Assembly (NCBI GenBank): GCA_017302135.1
Contig: JAFLDZ010000006.1
Span: 1 to 64,000 of the forward strand
Length of the DNA stretch: 64,000 bases
Reading direction: 5' to 3'
Origin: Lysobacterales bacterium
GTDB lineage: Bacteria; Pseudomonadota; Gammaproteobacteria; Xanthomonadales; Xanthomonadaceae
The notes beneath the pieces were generated by a model. It searched no databases, had not been told where the DNA came from, and saw only the letters and a program-made list of their open reading frames with translations. The stretch's first letter is position 1. The number at the start of each line of letters is the position of its first letter. The translations under genes and the position numbers were made by a program. Below, piece by piece: positions 18,750 through 27,785 of this stretch.

Positions 18750-18805
18750 GCGCGCCCCGACGCAAGGTCGGGCGGCCCTCGGGCCGATGCTGTTGATCCA
18801 AACGT

Positions 18806-18881
18806 GGGCCGTTAGCTCAGTCGGTAGAGCAGAAGACTTTTAATCTTTTGGTCGAAGGTTCGAATCCTTCACGGCCCACCA
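18806..18881 (+). tRNA. tRNA-Lys (anticodon UUU)
   Basis: A 76-nt tRNA with encoded CCA. The acceptor stem GGGCCGT/ACGGCCC pairs fully, the D-arm is AGCTCAGTCGGTAGAGC, the anticodon loop is CTTTTAA with TTT at 18839-18841, and the T-arm is GAAGGTTCGAATCCTTC. It decodes AAA/AAG. Its last 25 nt are repeated in tandem downstream. Confidence 0.97.
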
Positions 18882-19324
18882 CTCTCTTCAAACGATCCAA
18901 GCACCGGCGATTCGACATCGCCAGCCGCAGGCGCGGCATTGTTCCTGTCGTGGCGTGAAGATCCGCCTGGGCCGGTTCGAATCCTTCACGGCCCACCACT
19001 CTCTTCAAACGATCCAAGCACCGGCGATTCGACATCGCCAGCCGCAGGCGCGGCATTGTTCTTGTCATGGCGTGAAGATCCGCTTGGGCCGGTTCGAATC
19101 CTTCACGGCCCACCACTCTCTTCAAACGACCCAAGCACCGGCGATTCGACATCGCCAGCCGCAGGCGCGGCATTGTTCCTGTCGTGGCGTGAAGATCCGC
19201 CTGGGCCGGTTCGAATCCTTCACGGCCCACCACTCTCTTCAAACAATCGAACCTCGGGCGACGCTCCATCGTCAGCGCGCAGGCGCGGCATTGTTCTTGT
19301 CGTGGCGTGAAGATCGGGCTGGGC
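18857..19324 (+). repeat. tRNA-Lys-linked tandem 117-bp repeats (4 units)
   Basis: Four head-to-tail units start at 18857, 18974, 19091 and 19208, each exactly 117 bp after the last. Every unit opens with the tRNA 3' end GGTTCGAATCCTTCACGGCC plus CACCA, followed by about 92 bp of spacer (CTCTCTTCAAACGATCC onward). The first unit begins inside the real tRNA. Units 1-3 are nearly identical; the second half of unit 4 has diverged. From the second copy on, the tRNA tail is preceded by TGGGCC, which can pair with GGCCCA to form an acceptor/T-arm minihelix ending in CCA. The plan resembles the E. coli tyrT (rtT) repeats. Because 117 is a multiple of 3, long spurious frames cross the array. Confidence 0.9.
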
Positions 19325-19410
19325 CGGTCGTATCGCAGGTGGGTGTCCCATCAAGAGGGAGGGTGCGCAAAAAAGTGTGATCGGGCTCAACTTTTGAGAT
19401 CGAGTCGACC

Positions 19411-19416
19411 TATACT
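19411..19416 (+). promoter_or_regulatory. Possible -10 box of the Rhs toxin gene
   Basis: TATACT lies 28 nt before the ATG of the Rhs gene and just after the tRNA-linked repeats, in the first AT-richer stretch after the array. TTGAGA at 19394-19399 is too close (11 nt) to serve as its -35, so the call is tentative. Confidence 0.3.
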
Positions 19417-19444
19417 CCCGCGCAGCAAAGGACAGGGAACCAGC

Positions 19445-22400
19445 ATGCGAAACCGGCAAGAGGGCGCCACGCGGCGCAGTGGCGCGATCGGTATGACGGG
19501 CAGCGGCAGAATTCGCGACCGCGCCCGGGTCGGGTTCGCGACGATGCTGTTGACCGTGCTGGTGGGCCTGGGGCACCCCGGCGCTTTTCCGAGCAGTTAC
19601 GCGCAGGCCGCACCGATTCCATTCGATCTGGTCGGCGACCAGACGCCGGTCAGTCTGCTGGGGCAATTGCCGGCGCACGATCCCACGGTCGGACGGCTTG
19701 CGGGCTCCGCCAGCGTCTCCGGCGGCGCGGCCAGCTACGAGATTCCGATCGCGGTTCCGCCCGGGCGTCGCGGCATGCAGCCCGGCCTGTCGTTGAACTA
19801 CAGCAGTCGCGCCGGCAACGGCATCGCCGGTATGGGCTGGTCCCTGTCGGGCCTGTCGTCGCTGCACCGCTGCCCGCAGACGCTGGAACAGGACGGCCAG
19901 ATCCGTGCGGTACAGCTCGATGCCAGCGACCGCCTGTGTCTCGATGGCCAACGCCTGATCCTCACCGGCGGCACCTATGGCGCGGTCAACGCCACCTACG
20001 GCACAGAACTCGAATCGTTCGCACGCGTGACCCAGCTTGGAGGCGATCTCACTTCGGCCACCAGTTATTACAAGGTCGAGCGCAAATCCGGCGAAATCGC
20101 CTACTACGGCAACACCGGCACCGCAGCGTCGGCTGCGCGCGTCGTGCCTGGCGGTGTGAGCGTGCCGCTGACCTGGATGATCGCGCGGGTCGAAGACCGT
20201 GTCGGCAACGCGATGCATTACAACTACACCGGCTATGGCGATGGCGAGACGCTGGTCGCTTCGATCCAGTACACCAGCTTTGGCGCGACGCTCGGCGATC
20301 GCATGGTGGCCTTCAGCTACGAAGACCGCCCCAGCGGCGCCGGCAGCAACGACCGCTCCTCGTCCTATCTCGCGGGCGGCCTGACCCGGCAGACCAAGCG
20401 TCTGACCTCGGTGGTGACTTTCGTCGGCAGCGCGCCGGTGCGCAGCTACGTGCTGAGCTATGGCCTCAGCACCACCACCAGCCGCAGCCTGCTGCAGTCG
20501 GTGACGGACTGCGCGCACGATGCCACGAACTGGATCTGCAAGCCGCCGACCACGTTTGCGTGGCAGCAGGGCGCGGTGACGCATTCGATGAAGATGCCGA
20601 GCCTCTCGCTGGGTGCCGGTGCCGATGTGACCGCACTGAGGCCGGTCGGCGACATGGACGGCGACGGCGCGACCGAAGTCGTCACTACCAGCAAAAGCGG
20701 CAGTACGCTGACGAATCATCTCGTGTCGCTGACGCCTGAACGCACCGTGCGCTGGTCGATGGCGATTCCCTCGCAGTACGCGCTGTACGATCTGCGCGGT
20801 GGCTCGGCAGACTTCAACCAGGACGGGCGCGTCGATTTCGTCGGCCGCGACAGCACCACCGGGACACTGGTCGTGCGCACCTGGAGCGGTTCGCCGACCG
20901 ATACCGACTTCGCGACCGCATTCGGTTCCATCATCGATACCGGCATCGCAGTGCCGGGCGTCGGCGCCTCCGCTTACGGCGTGAAGCATGTCGGCGACAT
21001 GGATGGCGATGGGCGCGCCGACATCGTACTGCTGGATGCAGGCATCACTGAAACCGGCAGCTGCGCGCGCAAGGTGCGGGTGTATCGCAATACGCCGAAC
21101 GGCAGCGCAGCGCCAACCTTTCCGGAGGTGGCATCGCACTGCATGGAGGTCACCGGATCGTTGTTCATTCTCGGCTCCTATGTCGATGAGCTCGTCGACA
21201 GCGTCCGCGACTTCGACGGCGACGGCCTGGCGGACATCCTGATCCAGTCGGGCAACGATTACTGGAACGATCAGGTCTCGGTGGAAAAAGGCCGCAAGCT
21301 CGATCGCATCCTGTTCGGCCAGAAGCAGGGCAGCACCTATTCGCTGACCGTAAAACCGTTCTCGACCGTGTTCCAGACGACCTATCCGCGCAATACGCAC
21401 GAGGCGAAGTTCGGACTGTTCACGCTGTGGACCGACGTCAACGGCGACGGCCTCGATGACTGGCTGTACGTCGGCAGCGATGTGAAATGGAAGCTGCGTT
21501 ACAACCGCGGCGGTGTGCTCGGCCAAGCCTACAATCTCGACACGTCGGTCGGCTTGGCGGGCTGCGGCGACGGCACCAGCACCGGTAATACGCACTGTGG
21601 AGAAGTTTGGCAGCCGTGGCAGGCCGCGCATCTTGCGCCTGGCGATCACGACGGCGACGGACGCAGCGAACTGCTGTTCCCCACCGCCTTCGCAGCCAAT
21701 ATCTGCACCTACAAATACATCGACTCCGGGACCTGCCCGGGCGGCGATGGCACCGGCTTCGCCTGTCAGGAACGCTGGGTTTGCCCGGAAGATCCGGTGA
21801 CAGGCCAGCAGATCCCCGGAGGCGCCGGCACCGGCGTGACCGTCGACTTCGATGGCAACGGCACGCCTGAGACCGAGATCAATCAGCTCGCGGTCGGGAC
21901 GCACCTCAAAGGCTTCATCGATTTCAGCAGCTACAAGATGAGCGCGCTGCGGATCACCGAGAGCGCCAGCGGCGTACCAGCGATCAGCGCAGTGCCGACC
22001 GGCATCGTGTCCGGCGCGGTGAATCTGCCGTCGGAAGACCTGTACGGCGATGGTCACGCCGATGGGCTGCTGATGAGTTCGCCCGAGTTCGGCCTGCGCG
22101 ATTCCTTCGGTATCCTCACCTCGCGCGGCGGTGCGACGGTGTCCGAGGCGGTGTCGCCGCGCACCATCGGCGGACTGCCCATCCTCACCGGCAACGTACT
22201 GATCAACGAAAACCTCGGCCCCGGTGCGCTGAAGAACCCGGACGGCATCACGCCGCAGACGCAGGACATGCTGCAGATGGTCACCGACGGCTTCGGCCAG
22301 CAGGTGCTGTGGAATTACTCGCCGCTGGCGGGCAAAGCCGGGCGGACCGCAGGCATGACCCCGCTGTACACGGTGCCGACGGTGGCGTCGCAGCGCTACA

Positions 22401-25400
22401 TCGACGAGCGCCACATCTACTTCACTTCTTCGATGCAGGTGGTGTCGGAGATGGTGCAGAGCGACGGCATCGGCGGGTTCCGCACGTGGCGCTACGGTTA
22501 CAGCGAAGCGATGTACAACAATCAGGGACGCGGGTTCCAGGGCTTCCGCACGCTGATCGAAGAGGACGTGCTGTCGGGACTGCGCACCACGACCACCTTC
22601 CACCAGAAATTTCCGCTCACCAGCCAGCCCGAGCGGGTGGTGGTGAACCCGATCTCGCGCAGCGGCGAAGACGGTCCCATCAGCAAACAAACCTACGCCT
22701 GGCGCTGCGACCGGACGAGTCGCGCCAACGCAGCGGCGTGCGTGCCGACGCTCGGCGTGCCGACGAAGTATTTCCCGTTCCTCGATACCAAGGAGTCATG
22801 GACCTACGACGCCACCACCGCCGCAAGCGGCGGTACGCCGGCGACGCTCGGCCATACGCAGGAAATCGCGGCGGACGACGGCAATTGCGCGGGCACGTTG
22901 TCGAACGGGTCCGGCTACGACGCATGGGGCAATCTGGTGCAGCGCACGGTCTACAGCCGCGATGCGGGCACGGGCACGGGCAGCGCCAGCGGCACCGGCA
23001 ACCGGCTGGACCGGCAGTGCGTGAGCGAGGTCAACAGCTACACCGTGGATACCGCGAACTGGTGGCTGGATAAGCTGACCGGCAAGCTGGTCACCACGAA
23101 GACCACATGGGATGCGGCGCAGCATGCGCTGCCGGCGGGCACGAGCAACCCGGCGAACACCGTCAGCAGCAGCTACGTCTGGAACACGAACCGCACGCTG
23201 TCGACCGAGACGGTGCAGGCGGGCGTGGCGAACCAGCAGCGCGTGACGGCGTACACGTATCACCCCACGAACGACTACGGTTTGCCCACAGGCGTAGCGG
23301 TCAGCGCGGACGGCGATGCCAACGGCACCCGCAGCACCGGCACCACCTACACCGCCGACGGTTACTTCCCGCTGGCGGTGGTCAATGCGCTGGGTCATAG
23401 CGCGACCACTGCCGTGCGTCCGCGCGACGGCCAGCCCAGCAGCGTCACCGACGCCAACGGCCTGCGCACGCTGATCGATTACGACGCCTTCGGCCTGGCG
23501 GTCAAGAAACGTTTCAGGGGTGCGACGGATGCGGTGATGGTGGCGCCGGATCAGCACACGGCGGTCACGCGCTGCGTGACGGGCGGTGCATGCTGGCGAC
23601 CGGTGGAGCAGTATCAGATCACCACGGTGCAGGACGGCAGCCCGTCGCGGATCGAGCGTCTGGATGCGTTGGGGCGCGCGTCGTTGTCGGCGGAGATGCA
23701 ACAGGACTGGGTGTGGACGCAGTCGGTGAGCGAGTACAACGCGAAAGGGCAACTGGTGTGGCGCACGGAGCCGTTGCGTTCGGGCGAGCAGAACTGGGTG
23801 TGGACCAGCTATCTCTACGACGACATCCTCGGACGGATGACCAAGAAGATCGTGCCCAAGCAGGGCGAAGACGCGCGCGGCGACATGGTCACCACGTACA
23901 GCTACGTCGGCCGGACCACGAACATCCAGGTGCAGGGCAGCAACGATGCGCCCGGTGTCCCCGGGCTGAGCTTGAGCCGCACCACCGACAGTCTGGGTCG
24001 TTACGTGGAGACGCGCGACGCGCTGAATGGACGCACCCGGTTCTGGTACGAAGCCAACGGCAACGTGGCGGCGATCGAAGACGCGAACGGGGTCGTGACA
24101 AAGGCGAGCTACAACGCGATCGGCCAGCGGATGTCGGTGAACGATCCGAACCAGGGCAGTTGGGGCTTCGCATACAACGCGCTGGGCGAGGTGTTGGCGC
24201 AGTCGGATGCGCGCGGCATCGTGACCCAGATCAGCTACGACAAACTCGGTCGGCCGCAGTGGCGAACAGCGACAGTGGATGCGACCGGCGACAATGTGGC
24301 TGATAGCGTGGTCGATCACTGGAACTACGACCCTGCGAATGCCAAAGGCGCGCCATTGGACGATGCGCGCACGATCAACGGCGTGCTCGAACGCTGGACC
24401 ATGCGGACCTACGACAGTCTGGCGCGACCGATCCAGAGCGACGTGACCCAGGCGCTGGCCAGCGGCACGCAGAGCTACCGCACGCGCACGAAATACGACA
24501 GCTACCACGGCCGCCCGCTGGGACAGGAATACCCCAACGGCGAAGCGGTGCAGGTGCTGTATTCGGTCTACGGTCACGCGGTCGCCGAGAAGGACCCGGG
24601 CACCGGCATCGAGTACCGGCGCACGAACAGCATCAACGCACGCGGTCAGGCCACGCAGGAAACCTTCGGCAACGGGGTGATCCTCACGCCGACGTATCAA
24701 CTGCAGACCGGCCAGCTCACCGGGCTGACCTACAGCGGCGCAAGCGGCAACCTGCGTACGCTGGGCTACGGTTACGACGTGTTCGGCAACGTGAAGCGGC
24801 AAAGCCTCAACGGCGGCGCCAGCCGCGAGGACTACAGCTACGACCAGTTGCACCGGATGGTGCAGTCGATCCGCAGCGGCGCAGCCAGCGGCACGGTGAA
24901 CTACGGCTACGACGCGGTGGGCAACATCGCGAAGAAGAGCGACTTCAGCAGCAACACCGCGAACGCATACACCTACACAGGCGGCTCATGCGGCGGAGGC
25001 GCGAACGCGGTGAAATCGGTGCAATTGGCGGCGGGCGGAACAAGAACCTACTGCTACGACGCCAACGGCAACCTGACCGGCGACAACGCGGGTCTGAGTC
25101 TGAAGTACGACCACCAGAACCTGCCGGTGGTGGCGCAACGCGGCGCGCTGCGCGACGACTTCCGCTACGGCACCGATGGCCAGCGCACAAGAAGCTGGGG
25201 CAGCGACGGCAACCGCGTGTATCTGCCGGGCTACGAGCACCGCACCGACACCGGCGAGACCAAGGTCTACATCGGCGACTACGCGGTGATCAGCACCACC
25301 GGCGCAACGCGCAAGGTCGAGTATCTGCTGAAGGATCGTCTGGGCAGCGTGGATGCGGTGGCGAACGCCAGCGGCAGTGTGATCGAGACGCGCGGTTACG

Positions 25401-26509
25401 ACGCGTTCGGCAAGCCCAGGAACGGCACGTGGAACGACTTGAATCCGGCTAAGATTGCCAGCACGGCTGTGACGCCGAAGGGCTTCACGCAGCACGAGCA
25501 CCTGAACCAGCTCGAATTGATTCATATGAACGGGCGGGCTTACGACTACAACCTGGGTAGATTCACAGGGGTTGATCCGTTTATTCAATTTCCGTTGAAT
25601 TCGCAGTCGTTGAATCCTTACAGTTACATCCTTAATAATCCGTTGAGTGGGACTGACCCTACGGGGTACACGACTTGCGATGCGAACGGTAATGCAGCGG
25701 ATTGTGCGAACGCGGCTGGGCCGGGTGGAGAAGCCAAGGTTTATCAGCAGAATGCTGGTTCACACATCAAGACGACAGTCGGCTCGGTGAAGAACAACGG
25801 CGATGGCAGTGCGACGTTCACCAACAATGCGGGTCAAAGTAAGACGTTTGGGGGTGGGAATGGCAGCCCGAGCGGGCAAGGCACGACCGGGACGAGTAGC
25901 CGCCAGAATCAGACCGCGTCAGCGAGCGAGAAGAATACGGCGACTAACGCATCAGCTTCTAATGCGCAAGGTGGAAACGGATCTAATCCTGCGGAGGGCT
26001 CGTCTGTTTTTTTGAAGCAGCAGAAAAATGATAGTGATAAAGAGGATGTCGTTGCTTCAGGATTTCCTGAGCATATCCAAAATCTATTCAATGACAAAAA
26101 GACAAGGAAAGAAGGTCTGCTTGAACTCAGTAAATGGCTAGGGACGCTGGTCCCGAATGAAGATATTGAATACGTCGATGTTTCGTATTTTCCCCCTGAT
26201 CAAGACGGCAATCTCGGAGCTGCAAAAACAAACGCAGAGACTTTACGCATGAGTTTTTCTAATGCGGCTTTTCATTCAAATCCATGGATCGTTACTTCTG
26301 CTTTTATGCATGAGTACGGCCACTGGTTAGACTTTCGATTTAAAATATTTGAGGATTTTGACCCTCATGAGAGGCACATGAAAACCGTCGAGTTCCAGAT
26401 GAACGATCATTTTTTTAAGAAAACATCGAAATGGTACCAAGGCGAAGTCAAAAAACTTCGTAATTACTACTACGACAAGTGGCAGTGCAAGGAGAAGGCG
26501 TTATGCTAA
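19445..26509 (+). CDS. Sec-exported SpvB/Rhs polymorphic toxin with HExxH tip
   Basis: About 2354 residues. An N-terminal signal sequence (hydrophobic core VGFATMLLTVLVGLGHPGAF, near residues 30-50) is followed by an SpvB-type domain (about 70-330; SYEIPIAVPPGRRGMQPGLS and GIAGMGWSLSG). FG-GAP/VCBS-like repeats with VGDMDGDG, DFNQDGRVDF, DFDGDGLADI and DVNGDGLDDW occur at about 400, 456, 515, 587 and 661. Rhs/YD repeats run from about 1120 to the core end DPTGY at 2071-2075. The variable C-terminus (279 residues) holds HEYGHWLDF at about 2289, a zinc-metallopeptidase motif. The ATG at 19445 follows an AGGACAGGGA site. DNA of the tip is clearly AT-richer than the core, as expected for exchanged Rhs tips. 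A lipoprotein gene overlaps its stop and is the probable immunity partner. Target cells and substrate are unknown. Confidence 0.88.
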   Translation: MRNRQEGATRRSGAIGMTGSGRIRDRARVGFATMLLTVLVGLGHPGAFPSSYAQAAPIPFDLVGDQTPVSLLGQLPAHDPTVGRLAGSASVSGGAASYEIPIAVPPGRRGMQPGLSLNYSSRAGNGIAGMGWSLSGLSSLHRCPQTLEQDGQIRAVQLDASDRLCLDGQRLILTGGTYGAVNATYGTELESFARVTQLGGDLTSATSYYKVERKSGEIAYYGNTGTAASAARVVPGGVSVPLTWMIARVEDRVGNAMHYNYTGYGDGETLVASIQYTSFGATLGDRMVAFSYEDRPSGAGSNDRSSSYLAGGLTRQTKRLTSVVTFVGSAPVRSYVLSYGLSTTTSRSLLQSVTDCAHDATNWICKPPTTFAWQQGAVTHSMKMPSLSLGAGADVTALRPVGDMDGDGATEVVTTSKSGSTLTNHLVSLTPERTVRWSMAIPSQYALYDLRGGSADFNQDGRVDFVGRDSTTGTLVVRTWSGSPTDTDFATAFGSIIDTGIAVPGVGASAYGVKHVGDMDGDGRADIVLLDAGITETGSCARKVRVYRNTPNGSAAPTFPEVASHCMEVTGSLFILGSYVDELVDSVRDFDGDGLADILIQSGNDYWNDQVSVEKGRKLDRILFGQKQGSTYSLTVKPFSTVFQTTYPRNTHEAKFGLFTLWTDVNGDGLDDWLYVGSDVKWKLRYNRGGVLGQAYNLDTSVGLAGCGDGTSTGNTHCGEVWQPWQAAHLAPGDHDGDGRSELLFPTAFAANICTYKYIDSGTCPGGDGTGFACQERWVCPEDPVTGQQIPGGAGTGVTVDFDGNGTPETEINQLAVGTHLKGFIDFSSYKMSALRITESASGVPAISAVPTGIVSGAVNLPSEDLYGDGHADGLLMSSPEFGLRDSFGILTSRGGATVSEAVSPRTIGGLPILTGNVLINENLGPGALKNPDGITPQTQDMLQMVTDGFGQQVLWNYSPLAGKAGRTAGMTPLYTVPTVASQRYIDERHIYFTSSMQVVSEMVQSDGIGGFRTWRYGYSEAMYNNQGRGFQGFRTLIEEDVLSGLRTTTTFHQKFPLTSQPERVVVNPISRSGEDGPISKQTYAWRCDRTSRANAAACVPTLGVPTKYFPFLDTKESWTYDATTAASGGTPATLGHTQEIAADDGNCAGTLSNGSGYDAWGNLVQRTVYSRDAGTGTGSASGTGNRLDRQCVSEVNSYTVDTANWWLDKLTGKLVTTKTTWDAAQHALPAGTSNPANTVSSSYVWNTNRTLSTETVQAGVANQQRVTAYTYHPTNDYGLPTGVAVSADGDANGTRSTGTTYTADGYFPLAVVNALGHSATTAVRPRDGQPSSVTDANGLRTLIDYDAFGLAVKKRFRGATDAVMVAPDQHTAVTRCVTGGACWRPVEQYQITTVQDGSPSRIERLDALGRASLSAEMQQDWVWTQSVSEYNAKGQLVWRTEPLRSGEQNWVWTSYLYDDILGRMTKKIVPKQGEDARGDMVTTYSYVGRTTNIQVQGSNDAPGVPGLSLSRTTDSLGRYVETRDALNGRTRFWYEANGNVAAIEDANGVVTKASYNAIGQRMSVNDPNQGSWGFAYNALGEVLAQSDARGIVTQISYDKLGRPQWRTATVDATGDNVADSVVDHWNYDPANAKGAPLDDARTINGVLERWTMRTYDSLARPIQSDVTQALASGTQSYRTRTKYDSYHGRPLGQEYPNGEAVQVLYSVYGHAVAEKDPGTGIEYRRTNSINARGQATQETFGNGVILTPTYQLQTGQLTGLTYSGASGNLRTLGYGYDVFGNVKRQSLNGGASREDYSYDQLHRMVQSIRSGAASGTVNYGYDAVGNIAKKSDFSSNTANAYTYTGGSCGGGANAVKSVQLAAGGTRTYCYDANGNLTGDNAGLSLKYDHQNLPVVAQRGALRDDFRYGTDGQRTRSWGSDGNRVYLPGYEHRTDTGETKVYIGDYAVISTTGATRKVEYLLKDRLGSVDAVANASGSVIETRGYDAFGKPRNGTWNDLNPAKIASTAVTPKGFTQHEHLNQLELIHMNGRAYDYNLGRFTGVDPFIQFPLNSQSLNPYSYILNNPLSGTDPTGYTTCDANGNAADCANAAGPGGEAKVYQQNAGSHIKTTVGSVKNNGDGSATFTNNAGQSKTFGGGNGSPSGQGTTGTSSRQNQTASASEKNTATNASASNAQGGNGSNPAEGSSVFLKQQKNDSDKEDVVASGFPEHIQNLFNDKKTRKEGLLELSKWLGTLVPNEDIEYVDVSYFPPDQDGNLGAAKTNAETLRMSFSNAAFHSNPWIVTSAFMHEYGHWLDFRFKIFEDFDPHERHMKTVEFQMNDHFFKKTSKWYQGEVKKLRNYYYDKWQCKEKALC

Positions 26510-27009
26510 CTAAGAATGGTTGCTTAATTTTTCTTTCTTTCTTGTCTCTTGTTGCGTGCGGCGACGTTGTACAAAAAAATGATGGGAACGATTTTTCTCG
26601 AAAAATTGATGGCCACCTTCGGGTCGAGTTGAGTGACAAGACGAAAGAATATTTTTCAGTGGAATTATTCAATGGAACAAGTAGCGACGTTGAAGTCAAT
26701 GGATTGATTTCGCCGGGCTTTATCCAGTCCTCCGTGATCTATGAGGCTGTAGGTAAGAAGAGTGAGCGCGGAGCAGTTGGAATGCCTTTGATAGTTGATG
26801 TTCGTGATTTTCAGTATAAATTGATCGCTCATGGATACCTTGGCGTGATGATAGATAAAAAGGAATTCGCTGCCATGCATAACATTGATCGGTCTGGATG
26901 CCATTTGATTCGAGCGAGATACGTTTCGACTGAGGGCGTAAGTGGTAATGAATGGGTGCCGTCTGGAGATGTTCGAATTTGTTTTTCCTCAGCTATTTTC
27001 GAAAAATGA
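26503..27009 (+). CDS. Lipoprotein, probable immunity protein of the Rhs tip
   Basis: A 168-residue protein of no recognised family. It begins MLTKNGCLIFLSFLSLVACG, a lipoprotein signal with lipobox V-A-C, so the mature protein should be tethered in the periplasm. Its ATG overlaps the last codons of the Rhs toxin, with AAGGAGAAGG just upstream, so it would be made together with the toxin. Position, size and AT-rich composition fit a cognate immunity protein; a lipoprotein would act where a Sec-exported toxin passes or enters, i.e. the periplasm. Function is inferred only from context. Confidence 0.65.
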   Translation: MLTKNGCLIFLSFLSLVACGDVVQKNDGNDFSRKIDGHLRVELSDKTKEYFSVELFNGTSSDVEVNGLISPGFIQSSVIYEAVGKKSERGAVGMPLIVDVRDFQYKLIAHGYLGVMIDKKEFAAMHNIDRSGCHLIRARYVSTEGVSGNEWVPSGDVRICFSSAIFEK

Positions 27010-27032
27010 CAAAGGCCTGTAACACGTACAGC

Positions 27033-27055
27033 GGCGCGCCGGGGCGCGCCCTAAC
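27033..27055. repeat. GTAG/REP-like hairpin in toxin-array spacer
   Basis: GGCGCGCC-GG-GGCGCGCC followed by CTAAC; read on the minus strand this is GTTAGGGCGCGCC..., close to GTAG-headed REP hairpins. It lies in the short spacer after the first immunity gene, directly before an orphan toxin tip. It may also act as a terminator. Confidence 0.5.
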
Positions 27056-27252
27056 ATTCTTCCAAAGCGGCATTGCGGTATGACGCTGAGCATGACCAAT
27101 TAAGTGAGCCTCTCAGCAAGAGTGAAACGTATGCTGATGTCAGGGCATTAACTGTTCTTAAAGCGAACGGGTATGATTTAAGCAGTATGGCTGCGTCTGG
27201 CGTCGGCTATGGAAGACTGCATATCTCTGAAGCTATGAAGGAGGTCAAGTGA
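27055..27252 (+). pseudogene. Orphan Rhs toxin C-terminal tip (fragment)
   Basis: An open stretch of 65 codons without a convincing start reads HSSKAALRYDAEHDQLSEPL and continues through VRALTVLKANGYDLSSMAAS to SEAMKEVK before a TGA at 27250-27252. The stop overlaps the ATG of the next lipoprotein gene (TGATG). Coupling of a short tip to a downstream immunity-like gene is the usual arrangement of a displaced Rhs/CDI toxin end left after an earlier tip was replaced. The toxin family is not recognised; most of the domain is missing. Confidence 0.55.
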
Positions 27253-27785
27253 TGCTTTTTTCGCCGCGAATTGCATTTGTTATTTCATCTCTTTTCTTAT
27301 TGTCTTGCATTTCCACGGAAAGTGTGGCGGTCGTAAAGCTTGAAATCTTTGACGAAAATAGCAAGGTTGTTAGTGAGACTATCTATTCGATCGAGGGTTG
27401 TTCGTTCAGAAATGTTGTTGGTAGTTCGCACAATAAATTTTCATATGAGCTGTCGAAAAAAGATGTGAATTCCTATTACGAATGGAATATTGGCTCAGTA
27501 TTCGGACTACCTGTTTTGTACATCCCAAAGAATTTTTCTGGCAAAGAAACGTGGTCTGTTGATGGTCGTTCGTTTGCTTTGGAGGCAGTTTCTGCCGTAA
27601 CGGAAAAAAATACCACTTTCACCATTTATGAGGTATCAGATAGAAGTTTGAGCAGCGATGCAATGAGGTATTTATTTACTAGCGATGGTAATTATGTGGG
27701 TAGCAGAAATCCTTTGACTGGAAAGAGATATCTGGCTGATCTTTCCGAAGCGAAAAGTTTTTATAAGGGCTGCAAGATTCCGTAA
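27252..27785 (+). CDS. Lipoprotein, probable immunity protein of the orphan tip
   Basis: A 177-residue protein of unknown family with lipoprotein signal MLFSPRIAFVISSLFLLSC (lipobox L-L-S-C), preceded by a strong AAGGAGGTCA ribosome-binding site. The ATG at 27252 overlaps the stop of the orphan toxin fragment. Base composition is AT-rich like the other cargo genes. It is kept intact although its toxin is a remnant, which is common for orphan immunity genes that protect against siblings still carrying the toxin; that function is inference. Confidence 0.6.
   Translation: MLFSPRIAFVISSLFLLSCISTESVAVVKLEIFDENSKVVSETIYSIEGCSFRNVVGSSHNKFSYELSKKDVNSYYEWNIGSVFGLPVLYIPKNFSGKETWSVDGRSFALEAVSAVTEKNTTFTIYEVSDRSLSSDAMRYLFTSDGNYVGSRNPLTGKRYLADLSEAKSFYKGCKIP

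Noticed and set aside
18817..19269. A 150-codon minus-strand frame with four VVGREGFEP-type repeats, and plus-strand frames of 123-141 codons in the same place
   Set aside because: They are translations of the tRNA-Lys 3' end and its 117-bp copies; the 39-codon period comes from 117 = 39 x 3. The V-G-R-E-G-F-E-P string is a well-known antisense-tRNA artefact, and no ribosome-binding site is present.
18857..19324. CRISPR array
   Set aside because: The repeats are contiguous 117-bp units without unique spacers, and no cas gene is in the window.
19220..22690. A 1156-codon minus-strand frame opposite the Rhs toxin
   Set aside because: Shadow of the repetitive high-GC toxin gene; no motif or start signal.
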